From Oscillospiraceae bacterium (GTDB taxonomy: Bacteria > Bacillota > Clostridia > Oscillospirales > Ruminococcaceae), in NCBI GenBank assembly GCA_025757985.1, contig CP107210.1, positions 1,550,001-1,614,000 of the forward strand: a stretch of 64,000 bases of DNA, read 5' to 3'. This document shows positions 49,350 to 57,254 of the stretch, in pieces. The number at the start of each line of letters is the position of its first letter. The stretch's first letter is position 1. The notes below the pieces were generated by a model. It was given only the letters and a program-made list of their open reading frames with translations. It was not told the DNA's origin and searched no databases. A program made the position numbers and the translations under genes.

Positions 49350-49964
49350 TTATGCCAGACTCTTGGTGCGCCCGCCGCTGACATCCTCCTCGGTGACGGC
49401 CTTGACCGAGGTATCCGCCTGCTGGGCGGACTGCGGCGCATGGCCGGTCGGCCAGACATTCTGCAGCAGCGTCAGGATCGGCTCATAATCCTGCGTGCGG
49501 GCAGCGGCCGTGACATAGATCGTCTCGCCGCAGTCGTAGTCGATCTGGGCAAAGATCGTCTGGTAGCTGCCGCAGTCATAGCGCACCGCCGACACAGCGG
49601 CATCGGGTATGGTAAAGCCGATGTCATACCGGACCGTGCCGGTCGTTTCCTCCAGCTCCTGCCCCGACTGGGCAAGAAAATCCGTGTAGGTGTCGGTCAT
49701 CTGCAGCAGCACGACCGTGTAGCTGAGCTGGTTGCCGGTCGTCAGCGAGAGGGTATCCGCCTGCGCCATGACAGGCTGCTCCCACTGGTTCTGATCGTAG
49801 ACGATGGTCACGCCGTTGTCACCGTCACAGCTGGCATAGTCCGGCTCCTCGTTTTTGACAAAGCCGTCACCGCCGTAAAGGTAGAGCATAAAATCCTGAA
49901 AGCTGCACCCCGTCAGGGCGAGCCCCGCCAAGACGGAGAGGGCGGCTGCGATACTTTTTTTCAT
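49350..49964 (-). CDS. Predicted lipoprotein of unknown function
   Basis: 204 residues. Type II signal peptide MKKSIAAALSVLAGLALTGC with lipobox LTGC. The mature part is acidic, without a recognised domain; it contains WEQPVMAQADTLSLTTGNQL and an alternating strand-rich pattern. ATG at 49962-49964 has AAGGA 9 nt upstream; another ATG 3 codons earlier overlaps the Shine-Dalgarno. The upstream PAP2 gene ends 14 bp before this start, so they are probably co-transcribed. Anchored to the outer face of the membrane. Confidence 0.75.
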   Translation of the reverse strand: MKKSIAAALSVLAGLALTGCSFQDFMLYLYGGDGFVKNEEPDYASCDGDNGVTIVYDQNQWEQPVMAQADTLSLTTGNQLSYTVVLLQMTDTYTDFLAQSGQELEETTGTVRYDIGFTIPDAAVSAVRYDCGSYQTIFAQIDYDCGETIYVTAAARTQDYEPILTLLQNVWPTGHAPQSAQQADTSVKAVTEEDVSGGRTKSLA

Positions 49965-49978
49965 AAAGTTCATTCCTT

Positions 49979-50518
49979 TTATAATAGCATGATGCTGTAA
50001 AAGCCCATAGCGGATGCCGCCAGCACAAAGGCGTTCCAGCCCAGCACGGCAAACGCTGCGCCGAACGCCAGCCCTGCCAGTACATCGCTGATATAGTGGA
50101 CGCCGGTCACGACCCGGCAGACCGCAATCAGCACCCCCAGCACGGCCAGCACGATGCCGAGCGGGCGGAGCACAAACCACGCGGCCCCGGCGATGGCCGC
50201 CGCCGAAAAGCAGTGGCGGCTCGGCATACTCTGGCCGGGCTTGTCCTTCGGAAAGAGGGGCGCAAACCCCAGCGCCGTGTAGGGGCGCGGGCGGTCGATG
50301 ACCCGGCGCACCAGCGTGCCGACCAGAAACGCTGCTGCCGGTACAATGATCGCAGGCCAGAGCTGTTCACTGCGGTGCAGTGCCAGCCACGCCAGCATAC
50401 CAAGGTAGAGCAGATATACCAGCCCCACCGCCCCGCGGCTGACGAGCCGCAGCGCCTTTTTGGCGGCGGGCCTTGCGTTGAACCACCCGATCACGGCGCG
50501 GTACTGCTCTGCATTCAT
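49979..50518 (-). CDS. PAP2-family membrane phosphatase
   Basis: 179 residues, five to six helices. Acid phosphatase signature in three parts: K-x6-R-P equivalent VRRVIDRPRPYTALGF, central PSRHCFSAAAIAG, and the SR-x5-H-x3-D equivalent CRVVTGVHYISDVLAG. Dephosphorylates lipid phosphates such as undecaprenyl pyrophosphate or phosphatidate. Start at 50516-50518 after GGAGGATACC. Followed closely by the lipoprotein gene. Confidence 0.85.
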   Translation of the reverse strand: MNAEQYRAVIGWFNARPAAKKALRLVSRGAVGLVYLLYLGMLAWLALHRSEQLWPAIIVPAAAFLVGTLVRRVIDRPRPYTALGFAPLFPKDKPGQSMPSRHCFSAAAIAGAAWFVLRPLGIVLAVLGVLIAVCRVVTGVHYISDVLAGLAFGAAFAVLGWNAFVLAASAMGFYSIMLL

Positions 50519-50574
50519 AAGGGTATCCTCCCATTCATAACATTTCACCATTAGAATAACATTCTGAAAAAGGC

Positions 50575-50604
50575 TTGTCAAACGCCGATGCAGATGTTTA
50601 TAAT
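50575..50604 (+). promoter_or_regulatory. Promoter of the O-antigen ligase-like gene
   Basis: TTGTCA (50575-50580), 18-bp spacer, TATAAT (50599-50604). It argues against coding sequence beginning at 50575 and for a start further downstream. Confidence 0.6.
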
Positions 50605-50754
50605 AAAGGCAGTACCGCACCCCTTCAGCCGCTGATACGGCGCGCGGGGTGCGCCGACTGCCAAGCCCAACGGGCACGCGATATTCTGTGTATCTGCGTG
50701 CTTTTTGTGGCATTGGCGGTCAGAGGTGATTACATTGTAGGAGGGGTGTCCCTT

Positions 50755-52047
50755 TTGTTTGGTTTTGCAAATGCGCTGCTGCTGCTTTTGCTGGCGGCTG
50801 GCTGCCTTGATTTTGTACCGGTTCTGCGGCGCAGGCTCTCCCCCACCGCGTGGTGGGCGGAGGAACGCCCGCTGTTTTGCGCGCTCGGCGCAGCGGTACG
50901 CCAACGGTACGGCACCGCCGCGTTCCTGCTGGGCGTGATGGTGTATGAGTTCATCGTCGTGTTCAACAACAGCATGGCGCGGGAGAATTGGCCATGGCTG
51001 CAGACCCGCGTTTCCCCCGTGCTGGACTGGGTGATGTATCTATGCTTCGGGTGCAAGATTTTGCTCGGCACAAGGTACAGCGGGCGCAGCCTGCTCTGCG
51101 CCGGTGCGCTGTATTTTGTGGCGCGGTGGGTCTACTTCAACGGGCAGAATATCTGGTGGCTGGGGCTTTGCGTTGCCCTGCTGGCCGCAAAGGATGTACC
51201 GCTGCGCCGCTGCATGAAGGCGCTGCTGGCCTGCGGCCTGCCCACGCTGGCGCTGGTGGAGCTTTTGCACTTTGCGGGCGTTATTGCCCCCGATGCCGCC
51301 AGTGAGCGCGACGGCAGCTTCCGCCTGATGTTCGGTTACGGTCACCCCAACACCTTCGGCGGGGTGGTGTTCGGCCTTGTGCTGGCGTGGGTGCTGCTGC
51401 GCCGCGCCCGCCTGACCTGGGCTGAGTTGGCCGGCGTGGCGGCGGTCGGCGCGTTTTTGATGATCGGCCCCAAGTCCCGCTCGGCGGCGCTCTGCTCCTT
51501 TTTGCTTGTAGCTTTGCTGGCAGCGGCAAAGCTGCATACCCGGCGCGGCCCGCGCCCCGGCAGCCGCACACTGGCAGCCGGCTGCGCCGCGCTGGTGCCG
51601 CTGCTGGCAGCGGTAAGCTATAGCCTGCCGCTCTTTGTGGTAAAGATCGGCCCGTGGGCAAACGACATCGGCCCCGCCTGGCTGAAAAAGCTTGATGACC
51701 TGCTGACCTGCCGGATCTCGCTGGCATGGGCGGCCTACCGTGTATTTCCCATAAAAATTGCGGGCCAGATGCTTCCCGACTGGCCCGCGCTGGACAATAT
51801 CTTTGTGTATCTGCTCTACCTGACCGGCCCGGTCATGGTCGTGTTGGTCTGCGCCCTGATGATGGCGGCGCTGTACGGCTATGCCCGCCGCGGTCAGTGG
51901 CAGGCTGTAGCCTGTCTGGTCACGATGCTGGCCTACGGCTATATGGAGAGTCAGATCACCCACCTGACCAGCGACCCTGCCGTGCTGCTGCTCTGCGGTG
52001 CGGTGTATGCGCTGCCAACCGCGCGCTGGATGTTTGAGGAGGATTGA
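50755..52047 (+). CDS. O-antigen ligase/polymerase-like polytopic membrane protein
   Basis: About 430 residues with ten or more hydrophobic helices. A large loop contains RLMFGYGHPNTFGGVVFGLV and LMIGPKSRSAALCSFLLVAL, resembling the Wzy_C/O-antigen ligase family that joins glycan repeat units. Start uncertain: TTG at 50755 has AGGAGG 10 nt upstream; the frame is open to 50575 but that overlaps the promoter, and a GTG at about 50698 is an alternative. Ends YALPTARWMFEED. Likely part of surface-polysaccharide synthesis, like the glycosyltransferases at 60-64 kb. Confidence 0.7.
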   Translation: MFGFANALLLLLLAAGCLDFVPVLRRRLSPTAWWAEERPLFCALGAAVRQRYGTAAFLLGVMVYEFIVVFNNSMARENWPWLQTRVSPVLDWVMYLCFGCKILLGTRYSGRSLLCAGALYFVARWVYFNGQNIWWLGLCVALLAAKDVPLRRCMKALLACGLPTLALVELLHFAGVIAPDAASERDGSFRLMFGYGHPNTFGGVVFGLVLAWVLLRRARLTWAELAGVAAVGAFLMIGPKSRSAALCSFLLVALLAAAKLHTRRGPRPGSRTLAAGCAALVPLLAAVSYSLPLFVVKIGPWANDIGPAWLKKLDDLLTCRISLAWAAYRVFPIKIAGQMLPDWPALDNIFVYLLYLTGPVMVVLVCALMMAALYGYARRGQWQAVACLVTMLAYGYMESQITHLTSDPAVLLLCGAVYALPTARWMFEED

Positions 52048-52048
52048 T

Positions 52049-52591
52049 TCAATCCTGCGGGAAGGCGTCTGCAGAGATCTCCACCGTATCCTCCTCCTGC
52101 GCGGCGGCCTCGGCACTGGCCTTGGCGGCTGTCACCAGCCCCGTCACCTCGCCGGAGGGCTTTTGCAGCAGGTAGGCACCGACTGCCTTGGCCTTGTAGA
52201 CGAGCAGCACACAGTAGGTGTCATGCTCCCCGGTGGAAAGCTGCGGGCACAGCACCGTCCACTTTTCCACAGTCTTGCCCTTATAGTCCGCAAGGTCAAG
52301 CCCGCTCTCCTGCACGATCTGGTTGAAGGCGGCGAAGCTGTCATCCCACTTTTTGGGGATCTTCACCTTATCTACGGCGGCACTGGCAAGGTCGGTGTCA
52401 AAGCCGTAGCCGTTGAAGTAGATGCCGATGTCCTGTGTCGTTTCGATGCCCGGCACGGCAGCGGCGGACGCGGTGACAGCATCCCCGGTAAAATGTACGG
52501 CAGCGGCCACGGTGCCGCACAGGCAGACGGCACACAGGGCCAGCGCCCCGGCCTGCCGCAGTCCCGGTTTGGTAACAGTAAACATAAACAT
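52049..52591 (-). CDS. DUF4830-family secreted or membrane-anchored protein
   Basis: 180 residues. N-terminal hydrophobic segment (about 12-32, signal anchor or signal peptide), then IETTQDIGIYFNGYGFDTDL, characteristic of DUF4830, and LLVYKAKAVGAYLLQKPSGE. Function unknown; outside the cytoplasm. ATG at 52589-52591 follows GAGGGGG, which is buried in a hairpin (52596-52639), implying translational control. Its stop is directly next to the convergent O-antigen ligase-like gene. Confidence 0.75.
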   Translation of the reverse strand: MFMFTVTKPGLRQAGALALCAVCLCGTVAAAVHFTGDAVTASAAAVPGIETTQDIGIYFNGYGFDTDLASAAVDKVKIPKKWDDSFAAFNQIVQESGLDLADYKGKTVEKWTVLCPQLSTGEHDTYCVLLVYKAKAVGAYLLQKPSGEVTGLVTAAKASAEAAAQEEDTVEISADAFPQD

Positions 52592-52595
52592 AAGC

Positions 52596-52639
52596 GCAGC
52601 CCCCTCACACATTGTCACTGCAATGTATGCGGGGGCTGC
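52596..52639 (-). promoter_or_regulatory. Hairpin that sequesters the ribosome binding site of the DUF4830 gene
   Basis: GCAGCCCCC (52596-52604) pairs with GGGGGCTGC (52631-52639), with an inner ACATTG/CAATGT stem. On the minus strand the 3' arm holds the GAGGGGG Shine-Dalgarno, ending 4 nt before the start codon. It could also be the upstream GDPD terminator, but no T-run follows. Confidence 0.6.
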
Positions 52640-52685
52640 TTCGTTTATGTATTACGGGGGGCGGGGTCACCGCGCCTGCGGCAGG

Positions 52686-53534
52686 TTACTTGTACTTCGG
52701 CTTCGGCGCATACCACTGGAAGATCACGCCGTCATAGTCCTTTTCCAGCTTTTCGGTGTCATGCTCGGGCAGAGCGGTCCACATAACCATCATGGCCCCG
52801 AGCGCCGCGCAGAGCCGCACGGCCCAGTTGCGCTCATCGGGGCACCAGGCAATGAAATCCGGCCGCCCCAGCACATTGCCCAGACAGTGGGAGAAGACAA
52901 ACGCCGGGACTGCCTTGACGCCGATCCTGCGGTAGCTTTGGTAGCTGTCGGCCAGCTGGCCGCGCAGCACCTCGGGGGCCTGCCGCCGCACAATGCCCAC
53001 CACACGGGGGTCAAAGCTTTCAAGGCAGTAGGGACCGGGGTAGGTCTTGAGCTCTGCGAGGGTCGCGCGGCAAAGCTCCTCCAGATAGGTTTGGCTGTAC
53101 TCGCTGCGGCTCTTGATCTCAACGATCAGCGGCGTGGCGGGGTTGGCCTCGGCCACCGTGCGCAGCATATCGGCAAAGAGCGGCGGATGCTCCTCACTGC
53201 CCGCCAGCGGCAGGGCGGAGAAATGCGCCCAGTCCATATCATGCACAAAGCCCTTGGCCGGCGTCATGCGGTCCAGCGTATCATCGTGAAAAACAACCAG
53301 CCGATGGTCCGATGTAAACTGGACATCCAGCTCGATGCCGTAGCCGTTCTGCGCTGCGGCGGCAAAGGCGGGCAGGCTGTTCTCCGGCGGGCACTGGTCC
53401 TTGCCGAAAAGGCCGCGGTGGGCGTAATTGCGCCCGTAGAACGGCAGGCGCAGTTCGTCGCGGCGCTTGCCGGGCCAGACGGCGAACAGCAAAAGAGCTG
53501 CAACCAGCAGGATAACACAAAGCAGAATTTTCAT
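52686..53534 (-). CDS. Glycerophosphodiester phosphodiesterase, membrane-anchored
   Basis: 282 residues. N-terminal helix (MKILLCVILLVAALLLFAVW), then the GDPD barrel with catalytic elements NYAHRGLFG (HR), PENSLPAF (E), GIELDVQ (ED), VVFHDDTLDRMT (HDxxLxRxT) and IVEIKSR. Hydrolyses glycerophosphodiesters to glycerol-3-phosphate and alcohol, facing outward or the membrane surface. ATG at 53532-53534 has GGAGCG upstream. Complete and of normal length. Confidence 0.9.
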   Translation of the reverse strand: MKILLCVILLVAALLLFAVWPGKRRDELRLPFYGRNYAHRGLFGKDQCPPENSLPAFAAAAQNGYGIELDVQFTSDHRLVVFHDDTLDRMTPAKGFVHDMDWAHFSALPLAGSEEHPPLFADMLRTVAEANPATPLIVEIKSRSEYSQTYLEELCRATLAELKTYPGPYCLESFDPRVVGIVRRQAPEVLRGQLADSYQSYRRIGVKAVPAFVFSHCLGNVLGRPDFIAWCPDERNWAVRLCAALGAMMVMWTALPEHDTEKLEKDYDGVIFQWYAPKPKYK

Positions 53535-53737
53535 ACAAGATCACGCTCCTGCTGCCATTGTACCGCGCAGGGGCGCAAAATGCAACAGCTTTCGCAAATT
53601 GACGGCAGGTTTTACAAACGGGCGCTGCGGGCGGGCTTTCTGTTCTCATCTTTTTAGAAAAGTTTTTATTTTTTTCACAATTCTTCCACGCTTGCGATGT
53701 ATTGTGGTATTATAGAGAGTGTAAGGAGGGTAATCCC

Positions 53738-54421
53738 ATGGCTAAAATTCTGATCGTGGATGACGAGCCGCGCATCCGTGACCTCATCCGGGAGCATCTG
53801 CAGTACGCCGGCTTCACCTGTGAGGAAGCCGGCGATGGCACCGCCGCGCTGAGCGTGCTGAGCCAGGGCGGCATTGATCTTGTGATTTTGGACATCATGA
53901 TGCCGTTTATGGACGGCATGACCTGCCTGCGTGAGATGCGCACCCGCAAGATCATGACCCCGGTCATCATGCTGACCGCCCGCAGCGAGGAATACGACAA
54001 GCTGGCCGGGCTGGAGAGCGGCGCCGATGATTATGTGGTCAAGCCCTTCTCCCCGCGGGAGCTGGTAGCCCGCGTCAAGGCGGTGCTGGCGCGCACAATG
54101 CCCAAGCCGGCGGAGGATGCCGGCAGCTATACCTTCGGTGATTTGTCGATCGACACCGCCAGCCACAGCGTTAAGGTCGCCGGGCAGGAGGCGCCGCTCA
54201 CCCCCAAGGAGTTTGATCTGCTGGTCTTTCTTGTCAGCAACAAGGGCATTGCCCTCAGCCGTGAGAAGATCCTGCAAAAGGTCTGGAATTACGACTACTA
54301 CGGCGAGGACCGGACCGTGGATACCCATATCAAGATGCTGCGCGGCCATCTGGGCCACTGCCGCAGCTACATCGTCACCGTATGGGGCATCGGGTACAAA
54401 TTTGACCCGGACACCTTATGA
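53738..54421 (+). CDS. OmpR-family response regulator
   Basis: 227 residues. Receiver domain: ILIVDDEPRIRDLI, VILDIMMPFMDGM with the phosphoacceptor Asp, and DYVVKPFSPRELVARV. Winged-helix effector: TPKEFDLLVFLVSNKGIALS, TVDTHIKMLR, VTVWGIGYKF. AAGGAGG 8 nt before ATG at 53738. Its stop overlaps the kinase start (ATGA at 54418-54421). Chromosomal codon use, unlike the element-borne pair at 41.8 kb. Confidence 0.9.
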   Translation: MAKILIVDDEPRIRDLIREHLQYAGFTCEEAGDGTAALSVLSQGGIDLVILDIMMPFMDGMTCLREMRTRKIMTPVIMLTARSEEYDKLAGLESGADDYVVKPFSPRELVARVKAVLARTMPKPAEDAGSYTFGDLSIDTASHSVKVAGQEAPLTPKEFDLLVFLVSNKGIALSREKILQKVWNYDYYGEDRTVDTHIKMLRGHLGHCRSYIVTVWGIGYKFDPDTL

Positions 54422-55926
54422 AAAAACACGATAAAGCGGGAAAGCATCCCTTCACCGTCAGCATCCGCGGGCAGCTGATGCTGTTCATCGGCGGCATTAC
54501 GCTGTTTACCCTGCTGCTGGTGTGGAGCATCATCACCTTTGCGCTGGAGCCGCAGTACAACCGCACGATCCGTGCCAAGCTTGACGGCAAGGCCGCCGCC
54601 ATCACAGCGATGATCGATCAGGCGGACAAGCCCATCTCCACCCGGAGCTATCTGGGCCTGACCCTGAACGACGAGTTCTGGAGCGGCGTGAGCGGGACCT
54701 TTCAGGACAAAAGGATCAATGTAGACGGCTGCTGTGTCGATTTTTCCGATACAACGCTGCGCTGCCTCAAGGCCTATGAGAGCATGTACCCCTGCCTGCT
54801 GCACGAAAGCACCGGCGCGTTCGGCGGGGATTTCGGCTACAATGTGGACACCCGGGTGGCCATACAGCTGCGTCAAAAGCTGTTTGAGGAGGGTTCGCTC
54901 TACCAGATCATACGGATCGGCAGCTCCATGCAGATGTGCGTGGGGCGCCTTTCTGCCGACGGGCAGTACGGCGTTATCGTTTCGACAAGCCTTGCCCAGA
55001 TCACAACGGCGGCCGAGGTGCTGCGGACGATTCTTGGCCCGGTGGCGCTTGTGCTGCTGGTGCTGGACCTTTTGCTGGCCGTGCTGTTCAGCCGCTGGTT
55101 CACCAGCCCCATCCGCAAGCTGTCCAACGGTGCGCAGGAGATTGCCGCCGGCAACTACGATGTGGCGATCCGGGTCGAGCATCATGACGAGATCGGCCGT
55201 CTGGCAGAGGATTTCAACCACATGGCCGCCGAGGTCAAGCGCAGCGCCCAGCTGGAAAAAGACATTCTGGCCAATGTCAGCCACGACCTGCGCACCCCGC
55301 TGACCCTGATAAAGGGCTATGCCGAGACGGTGCGCGACCTGACCGGCGATGATGATGCCAAGCGCACCGAGCAGTGCAACATCATCGTGGACGAGACCGA
55401 CCGCCTGTCCACGCTCGTCAACAGCGTCATGGAGCTGAGCAAGGTGCAGAGCGGTGCCGAGAAGCCGAGCCTTGTCGATTTTGACATGAGCGAGCTTTGC
55501 TTTGAGGTTGCCGGCCGCTACGATGCCCTGTGCGACAAAAACCACTGGCACCTTGACCTGCAGGCTGATGAGGCCTGCCCTGTCAGCGCCGACCCGGCCA
55601 TGATGGAGCGGGTGCTGCACAACCTTTTGGGCAACGCCTTCCACCACATCGGCAGCGACGGTGTGGTGGTGCTGCGGGCCATTCCGCAGCAGCGCGGCTG
55701 CCGCATCGAGGTCGAGGACCACGGCCCCGGCATCCCGCCGGAGGATCTGCCCTACCTCTTTGACCGGTACTACCGTGCGCGGCAGGATTCCGGCCGCAGC
55801 GGCACGGGGCTGGGCCTGTCCATCACAAAAGCCATTTTGCAGCAGCACGGCTTTGCGTTCGGCGTCAACAGCGCTGTGGGGCAGGGCTCGACCTTCTGGT
55901 TTGAGATGGCTGACACAAGAGCATAG
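54418..55926 (+). CDS. Sensor histidine kinase with HAMP domain
   Basis: 502 residues. Two membrane helices (about 20-45 and 200-222) flank a 150-residue extracytoplasmic sensor with two cysteines at VDGCCVDFS. HAMP domain ends FTSPIRKLSNGAQEI... region, H-box NVSHDLRTPLTLIKGYAETV, N-box NLLGNAFHHIGSDG, G-boxes DHGPGIPPEDLPYLFDRYYR and GTGLGLSITKAIL. Coupled to the response regulator. Signal unknown. Confidence 0.9.
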   Translation: MKKHDKAGKHPFTVSIRGQLMLFIGGITLFTLLLVWSIITFALEPQYNRTIRAKLDGKAAAITAMIDQADKPISTRSYLGLTLNDEFWSGVSGTFQDKRINVDGCCVDFSDTTLRCLKAYESMYPCLLHESTGAFGGDFGYNVDTRVAIQLRQKLFEEGSLYQIIRIGSSMQMCVGRLSADGQYGVIVSTSLAQITTAAEVLRTILGPVALVLLVLDLLLAVLFSRWFTSPIRKLSNGAQEIAAGNYDVAIRVEHHDEIGRLAEDFNHMAAEVKRSAQLEKDILANVSHDLRTPLTLIKGYAETVRDLTGDDDAKRTEQCNIIVDETDRLSTLVNSVMELSKVQSGAEKPSLVDFDMSELCFEVAGRYDALCDKNHWHLDLQADEACPVSADPAMMERVLHNLLGNAFHHIGSDGVVVLRAIPQQRGCRIEVEDHGPGIPPEDLPYLFDRYYRARQDSGRSGTGLGLSITKAILQQHGFAFGVNSAVGQGSTFWFEMADTRA

Positions 55927-55986
55927 TTCCCTGCGGGTGCCGGGTCCGTCCGGCATCCCTGACATGCCGAACAAAGGAGGCTTTTC

Positions 55987-56523
55987 ATGGAGAGCATCAA
56001 TGAAAAAATGGACGCCCAGCTGCGCACCCGCGTGGACGAGCTGACCCGCGCCAATGATGAGAATCAGGACGGCAGGCTGGACGCCGCCGACCTGAAGGCC
56101 CAGCTGAACCGCATCGAGGCTCAGCTTGAGCTGCAGGACCAGCAGAACCGCGGCATCATTGCAAACCAGCACAAGCGGATGATCCTGAGCGTGGTTCTGG
56201 TCGCGGTGATTCTGGTGGTGCTGGCGTTCTTCGGCTGGCGCATCAATGTGGCCTACAGCAATGTCATGGCTGCCTGTGACCGTGTCAACGCGCTGGCGGA
56301 CACCGTGCAGACCAGTCTGGACACGCTGGATCAGAGCCAGCTGGACGACATGATGCAGGATCTGCCCGAGATCACCGAGCAGCTGAAAAAAATTGATGTC
56401 GATGCGCTGAACAAGGTCCTGACCGAGCTGCCCGCCCTGATGAACACCGTGAGCAGCCTGCAAAGTCAGGTGGAGAGCATCACCAACTGGTTCAACGGTC
56501 TGGGGTCGGTTTTCGGCCGATGA
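55987..56523 (+). CDS. Membrane protein with EF-hand-like loop and coiled coils
   Basis: 178 residues. Residues about 22-33 (DENQDGRLDAAD) match an EF-hand Ca2+ loop (D-x-N-x-D-G-x-L-D-x-x-D). Then a coiled coil, one membrane helix (about 62-86, SVVLVAVILVVLAFFGWRI), and a second helical, heptad-rich region to the end. AAAGGAGG 7 nt before ATG at 55987. Third gene of the two-component operon, 60 bp after the kinase. Possible accessory or output protein; function unknown. Confidence 0.75.
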   Translation: MESINEKMDAQLRTRVDELTRANDENQDGRLDAADLKAQLNRIEAQLELQDQQNRGIIANQHKRMILSVVLVAVILVVLAFFGWRINVAYSNVMAACDRVNALADTVQTSLDTLDQSQLDDMMQDLPEITEQLKKIDVDALNKVLTELPALMNTVSSLQSQVESITNWFNGLGSVFGR

Positions 56524-56536
56524 CCCGCCCATAAAA

Positions 56537-56573
56537 GCACTGCCCTGCACATTCCGTGCAGGGCAGTTTTTGT
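56537..56573. terminator. Bidirectional terminator between the membrane protein and GNAT genes
   Basis: ACTGCCCTGCAC (56539-56550) and GTGCAGGGCAGT (56556-56567) form a perfect 12-bp stem with TTTTTGTG on the plus strand and TTTTATGG on the minus strand. Confidence 0.9.
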
Positions 56574-56581
56574 GTGCCGCG

Positions 56582-57079
56582 TCAGTCCGCGCGGCGGTGG
56601 TAGTACGCCAGCCGCGGGGTGCCGTCCTCGGTATAGATCGTGCCGCAGCGCACAAAGCCGATTGCCGTGAGCGCGCGCTGCATGTAGATGTTGTCGGCGT
56701 GGGTATCGGCCCGCAGCGGCAGCCCCTGCTGCAGGCACCAGTCAATGCAGAACCGCCCGATGCCGCCCACCCGCCCTGCCGATGCCAGGCGGTGGATCGT
56801 GGCATAGGGGACATCCTCCGGCCAGGCGCCGTCCTCGATTTGGCGGTAGGTGGGGTCCTCGCCGGAAATCAGGCAGAACACGGCCTGTATCGCTCCCGCC
56901 CCCGTCACGACATGGCAGACGCCCCGGTCGATCTCTGCCGTCAGGCGTGCGGCACCGGGGTAGCCGGCCGGCCACTGGGTCGGGTTGCCGTGGGTCTGCA
57001 TAAAACGGCGGGCGTTCTCATAGATCGCCAGCAGCGCCGGCAGATCGCCCCGCACCGCCTTGCGGACGGTAAGTGTCAT
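56582..57079 (-). CDS. GNAT-family N-acetyltransferase
   Basis: 165 residues. MTLTVRKAVRGDLPALLAIY opening, acetyl-CoA loop region IHRLASAGRVGGIGRFCIDW (the usual R/Q-x-x-G-x-G/A is in the variant form RVGGIG), and NIYMQRALTAIGFVRCGTIY. Transfers acetyl from acetyl-CoA to an amine; substrate unknown. GGAGAGAAC before ATG at 57077-57079. Monocistronic, divergent from feo. Confidence 0.85.
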   Translation of the reverse strand: MTLTVRKAVRGDLPALLAIYENARRFMQTHGNPTQWPAGYPGAARLTAEIDRGVCHVVTGAGAIQAVFCLISGEDPTYRQIEDGAWPEDVPYATIHRLASAGRVGGIGRFCIDWCLQQGLPLRADTHADNIYMQRALTAIGFVRCGTIYTEDGTPRLAYYHRRAD

Positions 57080-57174
57080 AGCCGTTCTCTCCTTTATTAT
57101 AAAATAATACCCGGGCAGTATAGCACAATTTCCCGGCTCTGTCCACCGTAGGGCGCGTATGCCGGGATTCCCCC

Positions 57175-57203
57175 TTGCATCACAACCGCGGTTGTGCTAC
57201 ACT
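57175..57203 (+). promoter_or_regulatory. feo promoter with a perfect palindrome filling the spacer
   Basis: TTGCAT (57175-57180), then CACAACCGCGGTTGTG (57181-57196), a perfect 16-bp palindrome occupying the 17-bp spacer, then TACACT (57198-57203). Binding here would block RNA polymerase. The palindrome is not a classical Fur, DtxR or IdeR box. A weaker AAAGTT/AACTTT hairpin lies in the leader at about 57213-57236. Confidence 0.75.
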
Positions 57204-57254
57204 GTATCTGCAAAAGTTAGAAGCATCAAACTTTTATAACAAGAGGATGTAATT

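Noticed and set aside
54367..56814. 815-codon frame antisense to the two-component operon
   Set aside because: Shadow of nrdD-like GC-rich coding; it spans three real genes and a terminator.
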